Positions 1 through 10,574 of a DNA stretch of 64,000 bases are shown in pieces. The DNA comes from Aphrocallistes beatrix (taxonomy: Eukaryota; Porifera; Hexactinellida; Sceptrulophora; Aphrocallistidae): assembly GCA_963281255.1 (NCBI GenBank), contig OY725499.1, positions 2,240,096 to 2,304,095 on the forward strand, read 5' to 3'. Each line of letters starts with the position of its first letter. The first letter of the stretch is position 1. The translations under genes were made by a program, and so were the position numbers. Under the pieces are notes generated by a model that worked only from the letters and a program-made list of their open reading frames with translations, made no database searches and was not told the DNA's origin.

Positions 1-200
1 TGAAAATCCTTAATTGGCCACAAATGGATTGAACTTGACAGCTTGAATGCATAATAACACTTCTAGACATTGTCTCGATGTAACTACTACCTCAGCATCG
101 GAGAAACTAGTCGAACTTTGGATTGCATTAACATTTCCCTCTCGCAATGGAAATCTCTTCCGTTTGTAAAAGCAATGTTTTAAGTTGATTAACCATGACC

Positions 201-359
201 AAATGCAAATACAAATACAAATACAAATACAAATACAAATACAAATACAAATACAAATGCAAATACAAATACAAATACAAATACAAATACAAATACAAAT
301 ACAAATACAAATACAAATACAAATACAAATAAATACAAATACAAATACAAATACAAATA
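201..359. repeat. ACAAAT hexanucleotide microsatellite
   Basis: About 26 near-perfect copies of the 6-bp unit ACAAAT, with one ATGC interruption near 257 and one shortened unit near 330. The long open frames across it on both strands are a by-product of the repeat and are not genes. Confidence 0.97.
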
Positions 360-420
360 CGTCTTTCCCCGAATAGACGCCGGGGCTTGAATAAGCGCAC
401 TTATTCAGGGAAAGACGGTA
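358..420. mobile_element. Short foldback MITE, GTCTTTCCC family
   Basis: The sequence folds on itself: GTCTTTCCCCGAATA at the left pairs with TATTCAGGGAAAGAC at the right, and the interior has the GAATAAGCGCCGGGG motif. The same ends and interior occur in the elements at 16576-17002 and 55378-55616, so this is a shortened member of that TA-target family. Confidence 0.75.
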
Positions 421-531
421 AATTGAATTCGGATTATCCAAACGCTTTTTAACTTTCCAAGGAACCAAAATGTTCGGATAACCGAGGATGTGCACTGTCT
501 TGATCTAAGAGAAGTACATTAATTAAAATTA

Positions 532-2412
532 GTGATGAGGCTAAGAAAATTTCTGAAATATTGTATATTTGTCCTGGCCTTATTTTATATATTTAAATGT
601 TTTTTCGTTGGTAAGAGAGATCCACAAGAATCTCTGAACCTAATTCTGCATCCCCTACCATCTAACAACAACAGCTTTTACCTGCATCCTGACTGGCTTC
701 TGAATGGCAGTGACAGTAAACTCCTAACTCTAGCTACCTCCTTCATTGCAACTTCAGATCGTCTCTCCGACCTAGAGAAGCTGTACCGCCACAACGCACA
801 GCTCAACTTTCTCCAAACGACTCAGTTCCCGTCTCTCCTGCCCTTCGTCAACTTCGTCATATTCACTGATGACTCAGAATGGGTTCGGCTGATCAGAGCT
901 GAGTACCAGAGTGTCACTCCCTGTCCCATACCCCCAACCCCGACCCCCTCGCCCCCTCTCCTCCGAGACTTGTTCCTCAGCGCCATGCGTCTGCACTCCA
1001 CCCCTTTCTACATGTTCTCCAACGCAGACGACCTGTTCGACTCGTCTCTGCTGCAGACGCTGCGTGCGGTCCTGGGAGAGGTGGGCCAGGGCAGATTGAG
1101 GACGAAGCTGCTGCTGGTGGGACACAGGTGGGACCTGGCGTACAGAGGCCGTCTCGGCGGGGAGAGAGACGTGCAGAGACTGCTGCGCTACGCGAGCAAG
1201 CACATGCCAGTGGCCAAGGACTACTTCGTGGTGACCAGGGACTCCGTGGAGTGGGAGTCTTTCCCCGACTTCTTCATCGGCAGGCGCTGGCACGACTCCT
1301 TCGTGGTGCAGCAGGCGTTCTTCGGCGAGACGGAGCTGATCGACGGCAGCGCGACGGTGCGGCTGCTGCACCAGGTGCGGCGCGCGGGCTACTGGTCCAG
1401 CGTGCACGCCAACGCCTCGCAGAACGCCTGGAACCTGCGTCTGCTCGGCGCCGACTCCCACTCCTCCATCCACTGCGCGCGCTACCTCTCCAGGCCGCCC
1501 CACGCCGCAGTCAGGATCTACGACAAGAAGAGGGGCCAGCCCCTCCACTCCCTGCCCCCCGCCCCCCTCCTCCCGCGACACAACCGGCTCGTGCACGATA
1601 TACTGGCCAGACGCGAGGCGTTACATTCCGCAGATGTGACGATCTCCGTTCTCGCCTACAACCGCCCCGCCGCCCTCTCGCGCCTCCTCTCCTCCCTCTC
1701 CGCGGCCAGCTTCGCCGGGGCTCGCAGGGTGCAGCTCAGGGTGCAGGTGGACCGGGGGAGGACGGGGGCCTATGACGTGGAGGTGCTGGAGCTGCTGCGC
1801 GGGTACAGCTGGGGGCGAGGGGGCTACTCCGTGCTCCTGCAGCCGGCGCACCTGGGACAGCTGGAGCAGTGGGTCCGGGCGTGGAATGACTCCACCAGCA
1901 GGACTTCTCTCATTCTGGAGGATGACGTCATTCTCTCTCCTCACTTCTACTCCGTTCTCTCCTCCGCTCTCTCTGCCTACGCTGACACTTCCTACCTAGC
2001 AGGATTCAGCCTCGAGCTGCCCTCTCTCCTGACCCACAACCAACACCTCCACTCCTCCAGCCTCCTCACCTCCTGCTACCGCCGCAGCAGAGCATTCCTG
2101 CCGCACCCCCTGCACCGGAGTGCTTTCATTCGCTGGTACGACTCCCTCCCCCCTTCCCCCCTCCTCTCTACCTTCCACTCTCTGTACCGGCTCTACGCCG
2201 TGGCTGAGGGACTGGGGGTGGGCTACCTGGCGGATGTAGGGGGACATCTCGCCACTCGTGCCTACTCCACGACCACGGGAGATAGCGACTTCCTCTCAGA
2301 CACCTGCTACCAAGCAGACAGATCCTTCCTTCAGCTGGACGCGCCACTGCTGTACACACAGCCTCTCGTCTCCCTCCCCTCCTCCCCGCCCCACTCCACA
2401 GCCTTGTGCTAG
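532..2412 (+). CDS. Type II membrane glycosyltransferase-like protein
   Basis: Single-exon frame of 626 codons. Residues 1-9 are basic (MMRLRKFLK) and 10-25 are hydrophobic, a signal-anchor layout typical of Golgi glycosyltransferases. The luminal part has two glycosyltransferase-like regions. Around residues 155-260 there is SNADDLF (acidic pair at 166-167) followed by a conserved-looking TRDSVEWESF stretch. From residue 369, VTISVLAYNRP opens a second region whose EDD at 463-465 (ILEDDVILSPHF) resembles the nucleotide-sugar/metal motif of the GnT-I (GT13) fold. NGS, NNS, NAS and NDS sequons fit a luminal location. The acceptor sugar cannot be told from sequence. The body is very GC-rich against AT-rich surroundings, while the first ~60 codons are AT-rich. 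RBMX2 follows on the same strand after 259 bp. The first ATG is chosen because the anchor follows it directly. Glycosyltransferase identity is inferred from motifs. Confidence 0.8.
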   Translation: MMRLRKFLKYCIFVLALFYIFKCFFVGKRDPQESLNLILHPLPSNNNSFYLHPDWLLNGSDSKLLTLATSFIATSDRLSDLEKLYRHNAQLNFLQTTQFPSLLPFVNFVIFTDDSEWVRLIRAEYQSVTPCPIPPTPTPSPPLLRDLFLSAMRLHSTPFYMFSNADDLFDSSLLQTLRAVLGEVGQGRLRTKLLLVGHRWDLAYRGRLGGERDVQRLLRYASKHMPVAKDYFVVTRDSVEWESFPDFFIGRRWHDSFVVQQAFFGETELIDGSATVRLLHQVRRAGYWSSVHANASQNAWNLRLLGADSHSSIHCARYLSRPPHAAVRIYDKKRGQPLHSLPPAPLLPRHNRLVHDILARREALHSADVTISVLAYNRPAALSRLLSSLSAASFAGARRVQLRVQVDRGRTGAYDVEVLELLRGYSWGRGGYSVLLQPAHLGQLEQWVRAWNDSTSRTSLILEDDVILSPHFYSVLSSALSAYADTSYLAGFSLELPSLLTHNQHLHSSSLLTSCYRRSRAFLPHPLHRSAFIRWYDSLPPSPLLSTFHSLYRLYAVAEGLGVGYLADVGGHLATRAYSTTTGDSDFLSDTCYQADRSFLQLDAPLLYTQPLVSLPSSPPHSTALC

Positions 2413-2670
2413 ACAGGCAGAATGCTTCTGACCTGTTAACACAAGAACTGATTAATTCTTGTGTAAATTTGGGAAGTTGATATCAGCAACTCCGCGAATA
2501 TTTGTAACATTTATTCTCATTTTGTTTCCTAGTTTCCTAGAGTGTTTCTGCCATTTACGACATAAAGACGCCTTAATGGAGTTTTTGCATCAGAACTTAG
2601 AGCCAATCCTGTAATGGGAGATTTGCATTGTTAGTTTAGTGCTGATATTGCATGTTTAGCACAGGGCGCT

Positions 2671-3223
2671 ATGAATCCTCTCACGAATGTGCGCAACATT
2701 AAGCGCCTCGGCGAGATAGAAGTTGGACCAGAAAGGCTCGTGGCACGATGACTACCGAGGCAGTGCGTACGTCTTCATCGGGGGACTCTCCTATGAGATG
2801 AGTGAGGGGGACATCCTCTCCGTCTTCTCGCAGTACGGCGAGGTAATCAGCATCAACCTGGTGAAGGACAAGCAGACTGGGAAGTCGAAGGGGTTCTGTT
2901 TCCTGTGCTATGAAGATCAGCGCAGCACTGTCCTGGCCGTGGATAACTTGAACGGCATAAAGCTGTGCAGCAGAGTGATCCGCGTGGACCACGTGAAGGA
3001 CTACAAGCAGTCCCAGGACAAGCAGGGGGCGGAGCTGGGGGAGATAGACTGCGCCCCCAAGACCCCGCCCCCTGACACCAGCAGCGACAGCTCCTACGAC
3101 TCGGACGAGTGGATTGCTGCTCCCAGGAAAAAGGTTAAACGAGAAGAGAAGGAAAGTAAGAAGAAGGAAAGTAAGAAGAAGGAAAAGGAAAAGGAAAAGG
3201 AAAGAGAAAGCAAGACAAAGTGA
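2671..3223 (+). CDS. RBMX2: RBMX2 (Snu17/Ist3 orthologue), RRM splicing factor, frame broken near N terminus
   Basis: RBMX2 is a component of the activated spliceosome and the metazoan counterpart of yeast Snu17/Ist3 in the RES complex. The RRM runs from about 2759 to 2998: RNP2-like VFIGGL, then the highly conserved block [15 protein letters not shown] containing RNP1, then IRVDHV. The tail is acidic/serine-rich ([11 protein letters not shown]) then lysine/glutamate-rich, ending at the stop at 3221-3223. The long frame as it stands lacks an ATG. An ATG at 2671 one frame away begins MNPLT, the family's usual N terminus, and reads to LGEIE before running into a stop. A one-base frame change between about 2714 and 2723 separates the two parts. 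It is either an assembly indel or a real lesion; no intron fits in that interval. The protein is shorter than vertebrate RBMX2 because the RS-rich tail is short. Confidence 0.9.
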
Positions 3224-4481
3224 GCCACAGTTAGACTAGTCATCTATTGAAATAGACTCAGGTCTCTTCTACACCTGATCTTTAAGATGTTGATGTTGAT
3301 TTATTATATAGGACTTTCAGGTGATAATATTCTGCCTGTTTGCACTCTTAGCTAGCCTCGAGACTTTTTACCACAATTTTGGCCTGGCGGATTGACTGAA
3401 GAAATTCACAGGTGCAGGAACTGATTTTTGGAATACTTGAAATTTAATTTCGAATTTGACTACGAGAAGACTCCAAAAAGTTTTTTTAAATTGGATTAAG
3501 AGGCTAAAACTAGTTATACAGCATCAAGGAGAGTATTTCGAGAAATTGCAGCATTGATATTAATTATATTACTAGTTTTGGGGAAAGTTTACTATGATAA
3601 CGACTACTTATTGAATGCCCGTAGTAATTGTAATTAATTAATCCAAGACTGCCGTGAATTTTTTCTCAATTTTAGTATTCCTATATTTCAGCCTATATCA
3701 ACAATTTTTGCATGAATTTTTGGTCACACTTTAACTGTGGGCTTATGATTAACCTCCTAAATTTGTAGGGTGATTTTTAAACATCTCTTTAAGATAATTG
3801 CTAATTAATTTTCATCGCTAATTATATTTTGTAGTCCTATTTTCTACGTCAATTTGGTGGTGGTGGAGGAGCGATCGGTTCCTTTTCCCAAGGCCTTTTC
3901 TTCTTGGTCATCCACCCTGTGAATCCTATCCTCGTCCACTTCATGGGACGGATGGGGATGAATCTGAGTCCGAGGGAGGCTCTCGATATCTTCGTTTCAT
4001 TCTAAGTTTTAGTTTTAATTTTAGTTAGGGTGTAACAAAGGTGTAACAAAACTGGATATAATTAGATTGTACAATTTTAGTGATGTGATTACTGATTACG
4101 TAACACTAGTAAGATAGTGATACTATCCGAATTAGCAATACGTAAATTGTATGTGAACAATCATTTCTATATTCCAAATGTATTCGTAAATTGGCTGTTG
4201 TTGTTGTTATTGTTATTGTTGTTATAATTGTAAATATATATGCAAAATTAATGATATAATTTAGTGCTGGTTCACACATATATTGATAGTTGAAACTATA
4301 TGGTTCGACTATATTTCGTTCATGGTTGAATAGAAATTTGTTAAATAAACTTGAAATAGATATTTGTTATAACATAATAGTTGTAATTGTAATCGTGCAT
4401 GACTAGTGATTATGATGATAATTAATTCACTTACTGTTACATGCTATACAAGTCCAAATGTTATTGGAAATGTGTGAGACC
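3224..4481. other. AT-rich intergenic stretch, no gene seen
   Basis: No convincing coding potential. A moderately GC-rich patch at about 3850-3990 (CCTCGTCCACTTCATGGGAC region), followed by AT-rich sequence with TTG/TTA trinucleotide runs at 4195-4225, could be a decayed retroelement 3' end, but I see no diagnostic motif. Confidence 0.5.
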
Positions 4482-4489
4482 TCCTAGGT

Positions 4490-4651
4490 CAGCGGTTTTC
4501 AAGCTTTTCTGACTGTGGACCCCCTATAGCAATTTCCTATATTCTTTGGGCCCCCTCCTATAACTGTAGTACAAAATTTCGAATCCTGTGGACCCCCTGA
4601 TATCTTCTGTGGAAGACTAAGGGGTCCATGGACTCCATGTTGGAACCGCTG
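4490..4651. mobile_element. hAT-type MITE with perfect 8-bp target duplication
   Basis: Ends CAGCGGTTTTCAA and TTGGAACCGCTG are inverted copies. The same 8 bp, TCCTAGGT, flanks the element at 4482-4489 and 4652-4659. The interior repeats GGACCCCC motifs in both orientations. CAG-starting inverted ends plus an 8-bp duplication are diagnostic of the hAT superfamily. There is no coding capacity, so it is non-autonomous. Confidence 0.9.
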
Positions 4652-4751
4652 TCCTAGGTTAACTAATGGATTATAAATGGGTATGAACAAGCGAATCTAA
4701 TAATTTCTTTCTTACATCTTTACCCAACATCGTGGATATCTCCTAAGCCAT

Positions 4752-4912
4752 CCCCAACCTCCCACTCTCGCTCCCGAAAACGCCGCCTGCGAGTGGAAGA
4801 CATTGAAGGACTGGAGGCTTTTATCTCTAAGCGGGTGAAGGAGGAGGACCGTATCATCGGTGAACATATGAAGAAGATCGAGCGATATTATTCAGCGAGA
4901 ACTTTCAGTCTT
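4752..4912 (+). other. Possible isolated exon or coding relic
   Basis: One frame reads through SHSRSRKRRLRVEDIEG, then a charged, helix-like run (KRVKEEDRIIGEHMKKIERY), ending soon after. The composition is protein-like and a pyrimidine-rich tract precedes it at 4700-4725. I do not recognise the family and find no partner exon nearby. It could be a host exon, a captured gene fragment or chance. Confidence 0.25.
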
Positions 4913-5661
4913 ATTGGGAATGGAATACATAGTGGGACATATAGTAGATATAGAACATGTTATATTTTCGTGCACAAAAATTGGCATTCAACTTGTTGCA
5001 TCGTGTATGGGAGCCTTTAGGCACAAAAGGTATATGAGACAATCTTTACTTTCTACAGTTGCATACTTTTTCTATTACGCATCATTTTAACCTTTTTAAA
5101 AAACTCATTTGTGAAGAAATTTTATCTTGAACGTAGTACCTTCTTTGACTTCAGCATAGTGATAGAAACCTCTGGCTTAGGGATTGATGAATTTACTTTT
5201 CACCAGTTTCCATATTTGGTAATTTATATTTCAGAAATACCCCAACAAAAACTGCTGATAATAATTTTCACTTTCACATTTCAATGAACTACAGTGTAAT
5301 GGATATAAGAACTTGAGTTTACAATTTCGATAACAAATACCACAACAATACTAGTGAAGGCCTCCCAAGAGGTAAGATCATCAGTATATATTGAAGTAAC
5401 AAACTTATGTTTTAACAAATTTATCAAACAAATCATATAACACATATTATATATCAAACAAATCATATAACACATATTATATATCAAACAAATCCTACAA
5501 CCAAACTGCGAAAGCTCTCGAAGTATTTCCGGTAAGCATTTCAATTCTCTACGTAGAAAGCCTTTTAGATGTACTCCTTTACTTATATATACTTTTTAGG
5601 AAGATGGGGAAATACTTCCTCCGGAGGATCTCTCGTCCTGACCCACCAGAACCACCGGACC
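4913..5661. other. AT-rich spacer with a small tandem duplication
   Basis: No gene seen. A 36-bp unit (ATCATATAACACATATTATA plus the flank TATCAAACAA) is repeated about twice at 5425-5490. Confidence 0.5.
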
Positions 5662-6045
5662 CGGGTACAACTATAGTAATGCACTCCTTAAGGATTTCTT
5701 TAAGTTGGCGTAAAATGGTTGTTGTATTATTATAGAACTCGCTGAATGATGAAGATAGAACCAAAGATCACCAAAATCGGACAAAAATTGACAAAGTTAC
5801 ATTGATTTTTCCGTTTTAAGCCAAACTCTATGGGAAAATGAGAATGAAGCCAATTAAGCACCAATTACTATGTTATGTAGGTTCGATGTTATCTGCATAC
5901 TATACTCGAATGTTTTGCTTCTCTTTGTAGTGATGATGCAACCTGATACGTATCTTTGGTTTTTATATTGAATCAATTATACAACATTGCATGTCAATCA
6001 TTCTGAATAATTATAGTAACATCGCTGTTTTCTTCAAGGTAGATA

Positions 6046-6539
6046 CAGTCGACTCTCGTTAATACGAACACGGATAAGGAGTACAATCGGATAAGAAGTA
6101 CAAGTTTTGATTCCCCAAACTAATCTATGGCAAAATATATACAAACGAACTCCGGTTAACACGAACACGGATAAGACGAAATATCGGATAATAAGTACGA
6201 TTTGTGGGTCCCCTTCAGTGCGTTTTCAATACTAAATACATCGGTTAATACGAACAGGTGTGTGCCTACGAGCATTTTGAGTATGGTACGTAGTATGTAC
6301 GTAGATAGATACTAGACAGATATTTCTCAATGAAAATACAGTCGAATCTCGTTAATACAACATGGATAATGAGTTCTCTATTTGACAAGTACAATTTCAT
6401 ACTCTCACGTAGTTATCACTATGTATATCAAGTATTTTGGACAAATGTGGCTATGTACGTACTTCGGTTAATACGTACTCCGGATAAGGAGTACAAATTT
6501 CCACGGTCCCTTGGTGTACGTGTTAACGAGAGTCGACTG
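6046..6539. mobile_element. TA-target (pogo/Tc1-type) MITE nested in the left foldback arm
   Basis: Inverted ends CAGTCGACTCTCGTTAA and TTAACGAGAGTCGACTG are flanked by TA on both sides. The right arm of the surrounding foldback holds the uninserted site near 8135-8150 (reverse complement GGTAGATACTTG), which proves the exact boundaries and a TA duplication. An internal degenerate copy of the end sits near 6340. The GGATAAGGAGTAC subterminal motif is shared with the element at 18601-20046. Confidence 0.9.
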
Positions 6540-6920
6540 TACTTGTAGTAGTTATTAATTAATTACGGTTTGCTAACCAGCAAACTCGGCCACTTAATAT
6601 AAACACCCCAGCAACCTGGGCTGCTATCAACCTCTCAGTGCCCCTTCACCAAAATAAGATAAAAAAATAAAATTTTAAAAAAAAAGATCACCAAAATGTC
6701 CCACAGCTATAACTTCTTTTAACAGTGCCAGATCGTCTTTTTAATGCTGAATTCATGCTCAGCACTAAATTTCCTGCAATTTGATATATACAAGCGCGCT
6801 TCGCTTGCTTGGCCTGCGCGGCTTGCGGACACTGCGTGTCCGCAGAATCGCCCTGCGGGCGCCTGGAGTTACTCAATCTGACCTATTTGGGAATTTTTTC
6901 CTTTATATAAATATTGTAAA

Positions 6921-7330
6921 TGTTGCAGGCGAAATGCGTTTCAACGCGAAACGCGTTTTGCCTAGGCGGTGGGCGTTTCAATACAATCATGGGTAGTTAA
7001 TATTGAAATAACGTAGCGTTTTTAAAGCAGAATTAGTCCAATTCAGGCTAAAAAGTACCGTAATTTCGCGTGACATTTTCAAAAATCACCCCTTCAATTT
7101 CCCGGCCTTCTTCGTTAATATACAGTAATTCAGTTAATATATAGTGAATAAATAAAGAAATGAAACATGATATAAGTCAGTTTGTTGTTTTTATTCGAAA
7201 ATAGATTAAATCTCGTATCATTTCCTAAATAATCATATATTACGTACCCATGATTGTATTGAAACGCCCACCGCCTAGGCGAAACGCGTTTCGCGTAATA
7301 TTTCAGACGAAACGCATTTCGCCTGCAACA
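6921..7330. mobile_element. MITE with TGTTGCAGGCG ends and TAAA duplication
   Basis: Long inverted ends (TGTTGCAGGCGAAATGCGTT against its complement at 7311-7330) with a GC-rich subterminal palindrome CGCGAAACGCG. TAAA flanks both sides (6917-6920, 7331-7334). Related Helitron-like units lacking the insertion read ATATTGTAAACAAAG at about 20561-20575, which confirms the boundaries and the 4-bp duplication. Confidence 0.85.
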
Positions 7331-7576
7331 TAAACAAAGGTTGACGAATAATTTCTCAAATGGATCCGAAAATATAATATTCGAAATCTACACCCCTAAA
7401 AACCCCATGTCACCCGTTGGAAGCTAGTCTCTAGCACATTTTTCAAAATTCGTCAAATGGTGCGAAAATATGTGTATAAAGGTGTGAAAATATGCACATA
7501 ATCTTTTTTATTGCCATGCACTATAATATATTTAAGATATCAAACATAAGTTGTGGCTTTGACACACACACACACA

Positions 7577-7717
7577 TAGGCGTAGCCAATGGGCCTGCAG
7601 AGCCTGCCCGCATGCCCACTAAATATCCTGCAGGCCCAGAAAATGTTCTTGCAGGCCCAGTTAAGACGGACCGTAGCCCCTGGCAGGCCCTTATCGGCGC
7701 CACTGGCTACGCCCCTA
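7577..7717. mobile_element. Short hAT-like MITE in a CA microsatellite
   Basis: Imperfect inverted ends TAGGCGTAGCCAATGG and CCACTGGCTACGCCCCTA flank an interior with repeated CAGGCCC/GGGCCTG motifs. Both sides are CACACACA, so the expected 8-bp duplication is compatible but cannot be proved in a repeat. Confidence 0.7.
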
Positions 7718-8531
7718 CACACACAAAAATCCTAGCATTTTAATATATAAGATATTGACCATATTTTGAGAATATTTTGGTTGCCTTTTCCTAGCAACGG
7801 TCAGGAATGTGAAAAATTCCTGGCCGTTGCTAGGCACGGTCAAAAATGTTTCCAAATATGGTCAATATATATCAAATTGAAGGAAATTTAGTGCTGAGCA
7901 TGAATTCAGCATTAAAAAGATGATCTGGCACTGCTAAAAGAAGTTATAGTTGTGGGACATTTTGGTGATCTTTATTTTATTTTATTTTTAATTTTATTTT
8001 TATTCTTTTTTTATTTTTTTATCTTATTTTGGTGAAGGGGCACTGAGAGGTTGATAGCAGCCCAGGTTGCTGGGGTGTTTATATTAAGTGGCCGAGTTTG
8101 CTGGTTAGCAAACCGTAATTAATTAATAACTACTACAAGTATCTACCTTGAAGAAAACAGCGATGTTACTATAATTATTCAGAATGATTGACATGCAATG
8201 TTGTATAATTGATTCAATATAAAAACCAAAGATACGTATCTCAGGTTGCATCATCACTACAAAGAGAAGCAAAACATTCGAGTATAGTATGCAGATAACA
8301 TCGAACCTACATAACATAGTAATTGGTGCTTAATTGGCTTCATTCTCATTTTCAACATTTTCCCATAGAGTTTGGCTTAAAACGGAAAAATCAATGTAAC
8401 TCAATTTTGCCCGATTTTGGTGATCTTTGGACTTCTATCTTCATCATTCAGCGAGTTCTATAATAATACAACAACCATTTTACGCTAACTTAAAGAAATC
8501 CTTAAGGTGTGCATTACTATAGTTGTACCCG

Positions 8532-9082
8532 GACCCGTCCGAACCACCGGACCCGCCCGAGCCACCCAGCTCACTCACCTCTCTCCCAATCCCTAGCCAC
8601 TACCCATCCTCCCACACCTCCTCCAGTTGTTGATGCGTTAACCGCGGATGTGTCAGCCATCACGCTCACTGATGAGCCGCCTGACTGCGTTGAGCCGAAG
8701 ATGTCTGACGCCGAGTTTCGCTCAACTGCCCGACGGATGGAAGAAATGATGAGGACGTTCGTAGATTGGACACAACATGAAGCTCAGGTGCGACTCGAGG
8801 AACGTGCTTTATTGGCAGCGGTTGTGAGGGACACTCGTGAACTTCGAAGCGATTTTGCAGACCTGAGGCAGGAAATTAGAAGCAGTGGAGCCACTACCCC
8901 GTTCGGCAGGAATTGCATTCTCATCAGTCACGCGCACAGTTGAGCCATCGCCGCCGACAGTGGATGGCAGTAGTAACGATCAACCAGCAAGTGCTTCACC
9001 TCTCAACCCACATTGGAAACATGGCATGGGACTTCGCTCTAAGGAGCAAATAAAGAAGCCCGATCGATATACCAATAAATAG
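8532..9082 (+). pseudogene. Unidentified coding-like fragment, frame broken near 8885
   Basis: GC-rich, codon-like sequence in an AT-rich setting. The first frame gives a proline/serine/threonine-rich start and then a helical, charged region (FRSTARRMEEMMRTF, LRSDFADLRQEIRSS) likely to form a coiled coil. Near 8885 the sense-like reading passes to another frame that ends GLRSKEQIKKPDRYTNK at 9082. A gag-like structural protein of a retroelement or a captured host exon would fit, but no defining motif is visible. It abuts the right arm of the foldback, so element-borne capture is possible. Confidence 0.35.
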
Positions 9083-10574
9083 TAAGTTATTTGCTTAGTA
9101 TTCATTTTTATTGTAATTTACAAGTACACATTGGAATTTTATAAGAGCGAAATTGGAATTGCACATTATCAATTAGACATTATGAGCCGCTAATATCTCA
9201 TTTCTATCATAAAATCGAAATTTTTGGAAACGTGTGAATATAGGATATATATTATTAATTTGTAAATTCCTGGCTTATTATACGCATTTTAATTTTAAAT
9301 TCGAAATCTGGTTGTTGCTCCATGTGACGATTTTGGCGCCCTAAAAGTTTTTTGAAGTTTTTAACTGAAGTAATTTTTTGTCTAAACAAGGATTTTTGGA
9401 AATTTTAAAAATTGACCCAATTTACCGAATGTTGACCATTAATTCTGAATATATCATCATAGATATAGCAAGGTCGGCTGATGCAGCTCTAAAGTAGTCA
9501 AGCCCCTATAGTGGCCAGGCCTCCTAAGCCTTTAGTATTATGCCTTAACATAAGTAGTCATGCCATGGCCTGACTGGCCTGACCACTTCCGCCGGGACTG
9601 TAAAGTAACTCTGGACCCTTCTTATGAAGCCTCCATGTTGTACACAATACTCTTTCCCTAATTTAAACTCAATTAAGTACGAGTACTACATCACATTACA
9701 GTAACCTATATTTACTGAATAAAATCACTCCGTATACACTATTTAAATTGTGTGAAAGCACATGTTTTTTGATATCAGACCCAGATCAGGTTGTGCTTTG
9801 ATATTTTACGAGTTTGGAATTTCAACCACATTTTAAACAGTAAACACAATCATTTCACTAAAATAAATAATCCTGAAATACTTTAAAATATAACTCGATC
9901 TAGAACATATTTTCAAACGGTTCCAAATACTAATCGCAATCGATCAAATATCAAAAATAATTTTGATATGCAGCTGAGGGTCCGCGACCCCAGAGTATAA
10001 AACCTGTCGACACTCCTACTTTACAGGCCTGGTTGCAGTTTCTCAGTTTAGCCTTACACAATTTAATCTTCCAAGTTCCAACTAGGAGATTTAGAAAAAT
10101 GTCAGTCGACAGACCGATAGTGCAACTCCAAAGCGCGAAAATCGGATCCTACATGGTGAAATAGCCTATATTAGTCGTTGATATCTTACTTATATCTTTA
10201 AACAAAACTTTGCAGTGGGGGGTTGGGGGGTTTATAAGCTTTTAACTTAATTACACTCCTTCAAAATTAAGTATTTTCGGCATTTGCTACCCTATGGCAC
10301 ATATGTATCACTAGTTATCACCATTGTATATGATGGCATTGGTGGTACGAGGTGGCACAGTCTGAGAATATTTAACCTTGTGGGAGATTAATCGAGTGGA
10401 AAGATCATAAAATGAGTAATTCGAATATGGAGATTTCGAATTAAATTAAGCGTATCTCTTAAAAATTAAATACCTTGACTCGCTAAATATATCAGTATTA
10501 TAACTATTTGTATGGGAAATTATGGGGTGTACGAATACTTTTGTTCAGGCAGTGTATATATATATATATATATA
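9083..10574. other. Non-coding AT-rich region with repeat fragments
   Basis: No gene seen. A degraded copy of the TTTAGCCTTACGCAAT / GACAGACCGATAGTGCA repeat lies at about 10020-10220, shared with 20110-20430, 24575-24790 and, inverted, 32590-32680. Near 10520-10555 the sequence ends GGCAGTG next to a TA run (10553-10574), resembling the right end of a Tc1-like MITE such as the one at 42964-43404. Confidence 0.5.

Larger units (their letters stand above)
6787..7756 (-). mobile_element. Helitron/HINE-like non-autonomous unit (type I), interrupted
   Basis: In minus orientation it starts with the TATATATTAAAATGCTAGG-like end (right side) and finishes with the hairpin-rich GC block at 6787-6880, which contains the stem GCGGACACTGCGTGTCCGC. 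This start and finish recur in the units at 20441-21345, 25031-25625 and 28413-31690. It contains the MITEs at 6921-7330 and 7577-7717. The Helitron/HINE assignment is inference from the element layout. Confidence 0.6.
5662..8531. mobile_element. Large foldback element with ~0.65 kb inverted arms
   Basis: The left arm (5662-6786) and right arm (7864-8531) are reverse complements over their whole length, for example TACAACTATAGTAATGCA on the left against TGCATTACTATAGTTGTA on the right. The left arm is longer because it carries the MITE at 6046-6539. The centre holds a Helitron-like unit with two further MITEs. No protein is encoded by the arms. The superfamily is unclear. Confidence 0.8.

Noticed and set aside
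10..495. Long frames on both strands with ICICIC, QIQIQI or LYLYLY repeats
   Set aside because: Produced by the ACAAAT microsatellite; no start context, no non-repeat domain.
874..1944. Long frames antisense or shifted within the glycosyltransferase gene
   Set aside because: GC-rich coding DNA keeps alternate frames open; the products are low-complexity R/A/G/P-rich and carry no motifs.
2723..2725. TTG as the RBMX2 start codon
   Set aside because: Animals very rarely start on TTG, and the family N terminus (MNPLT) is present just upstream in another frame; a frame break explains this better.
4499..4690. Open frame in the 4.5-kb MITE
   Set aside because: Entirely within a non-autonomous hAT MITE with an exact target duplication.
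6781..6996. Leu/Arg-rich frames (LLGLRGLRTLRVRRIALRAP type), also at 18347, 25422, 30447, 32010, 53729, 56263
   Set aside because: All are translations of the hairpin-rich GC block of the Helitron-like units; similarity between them reflects DNA repetition.
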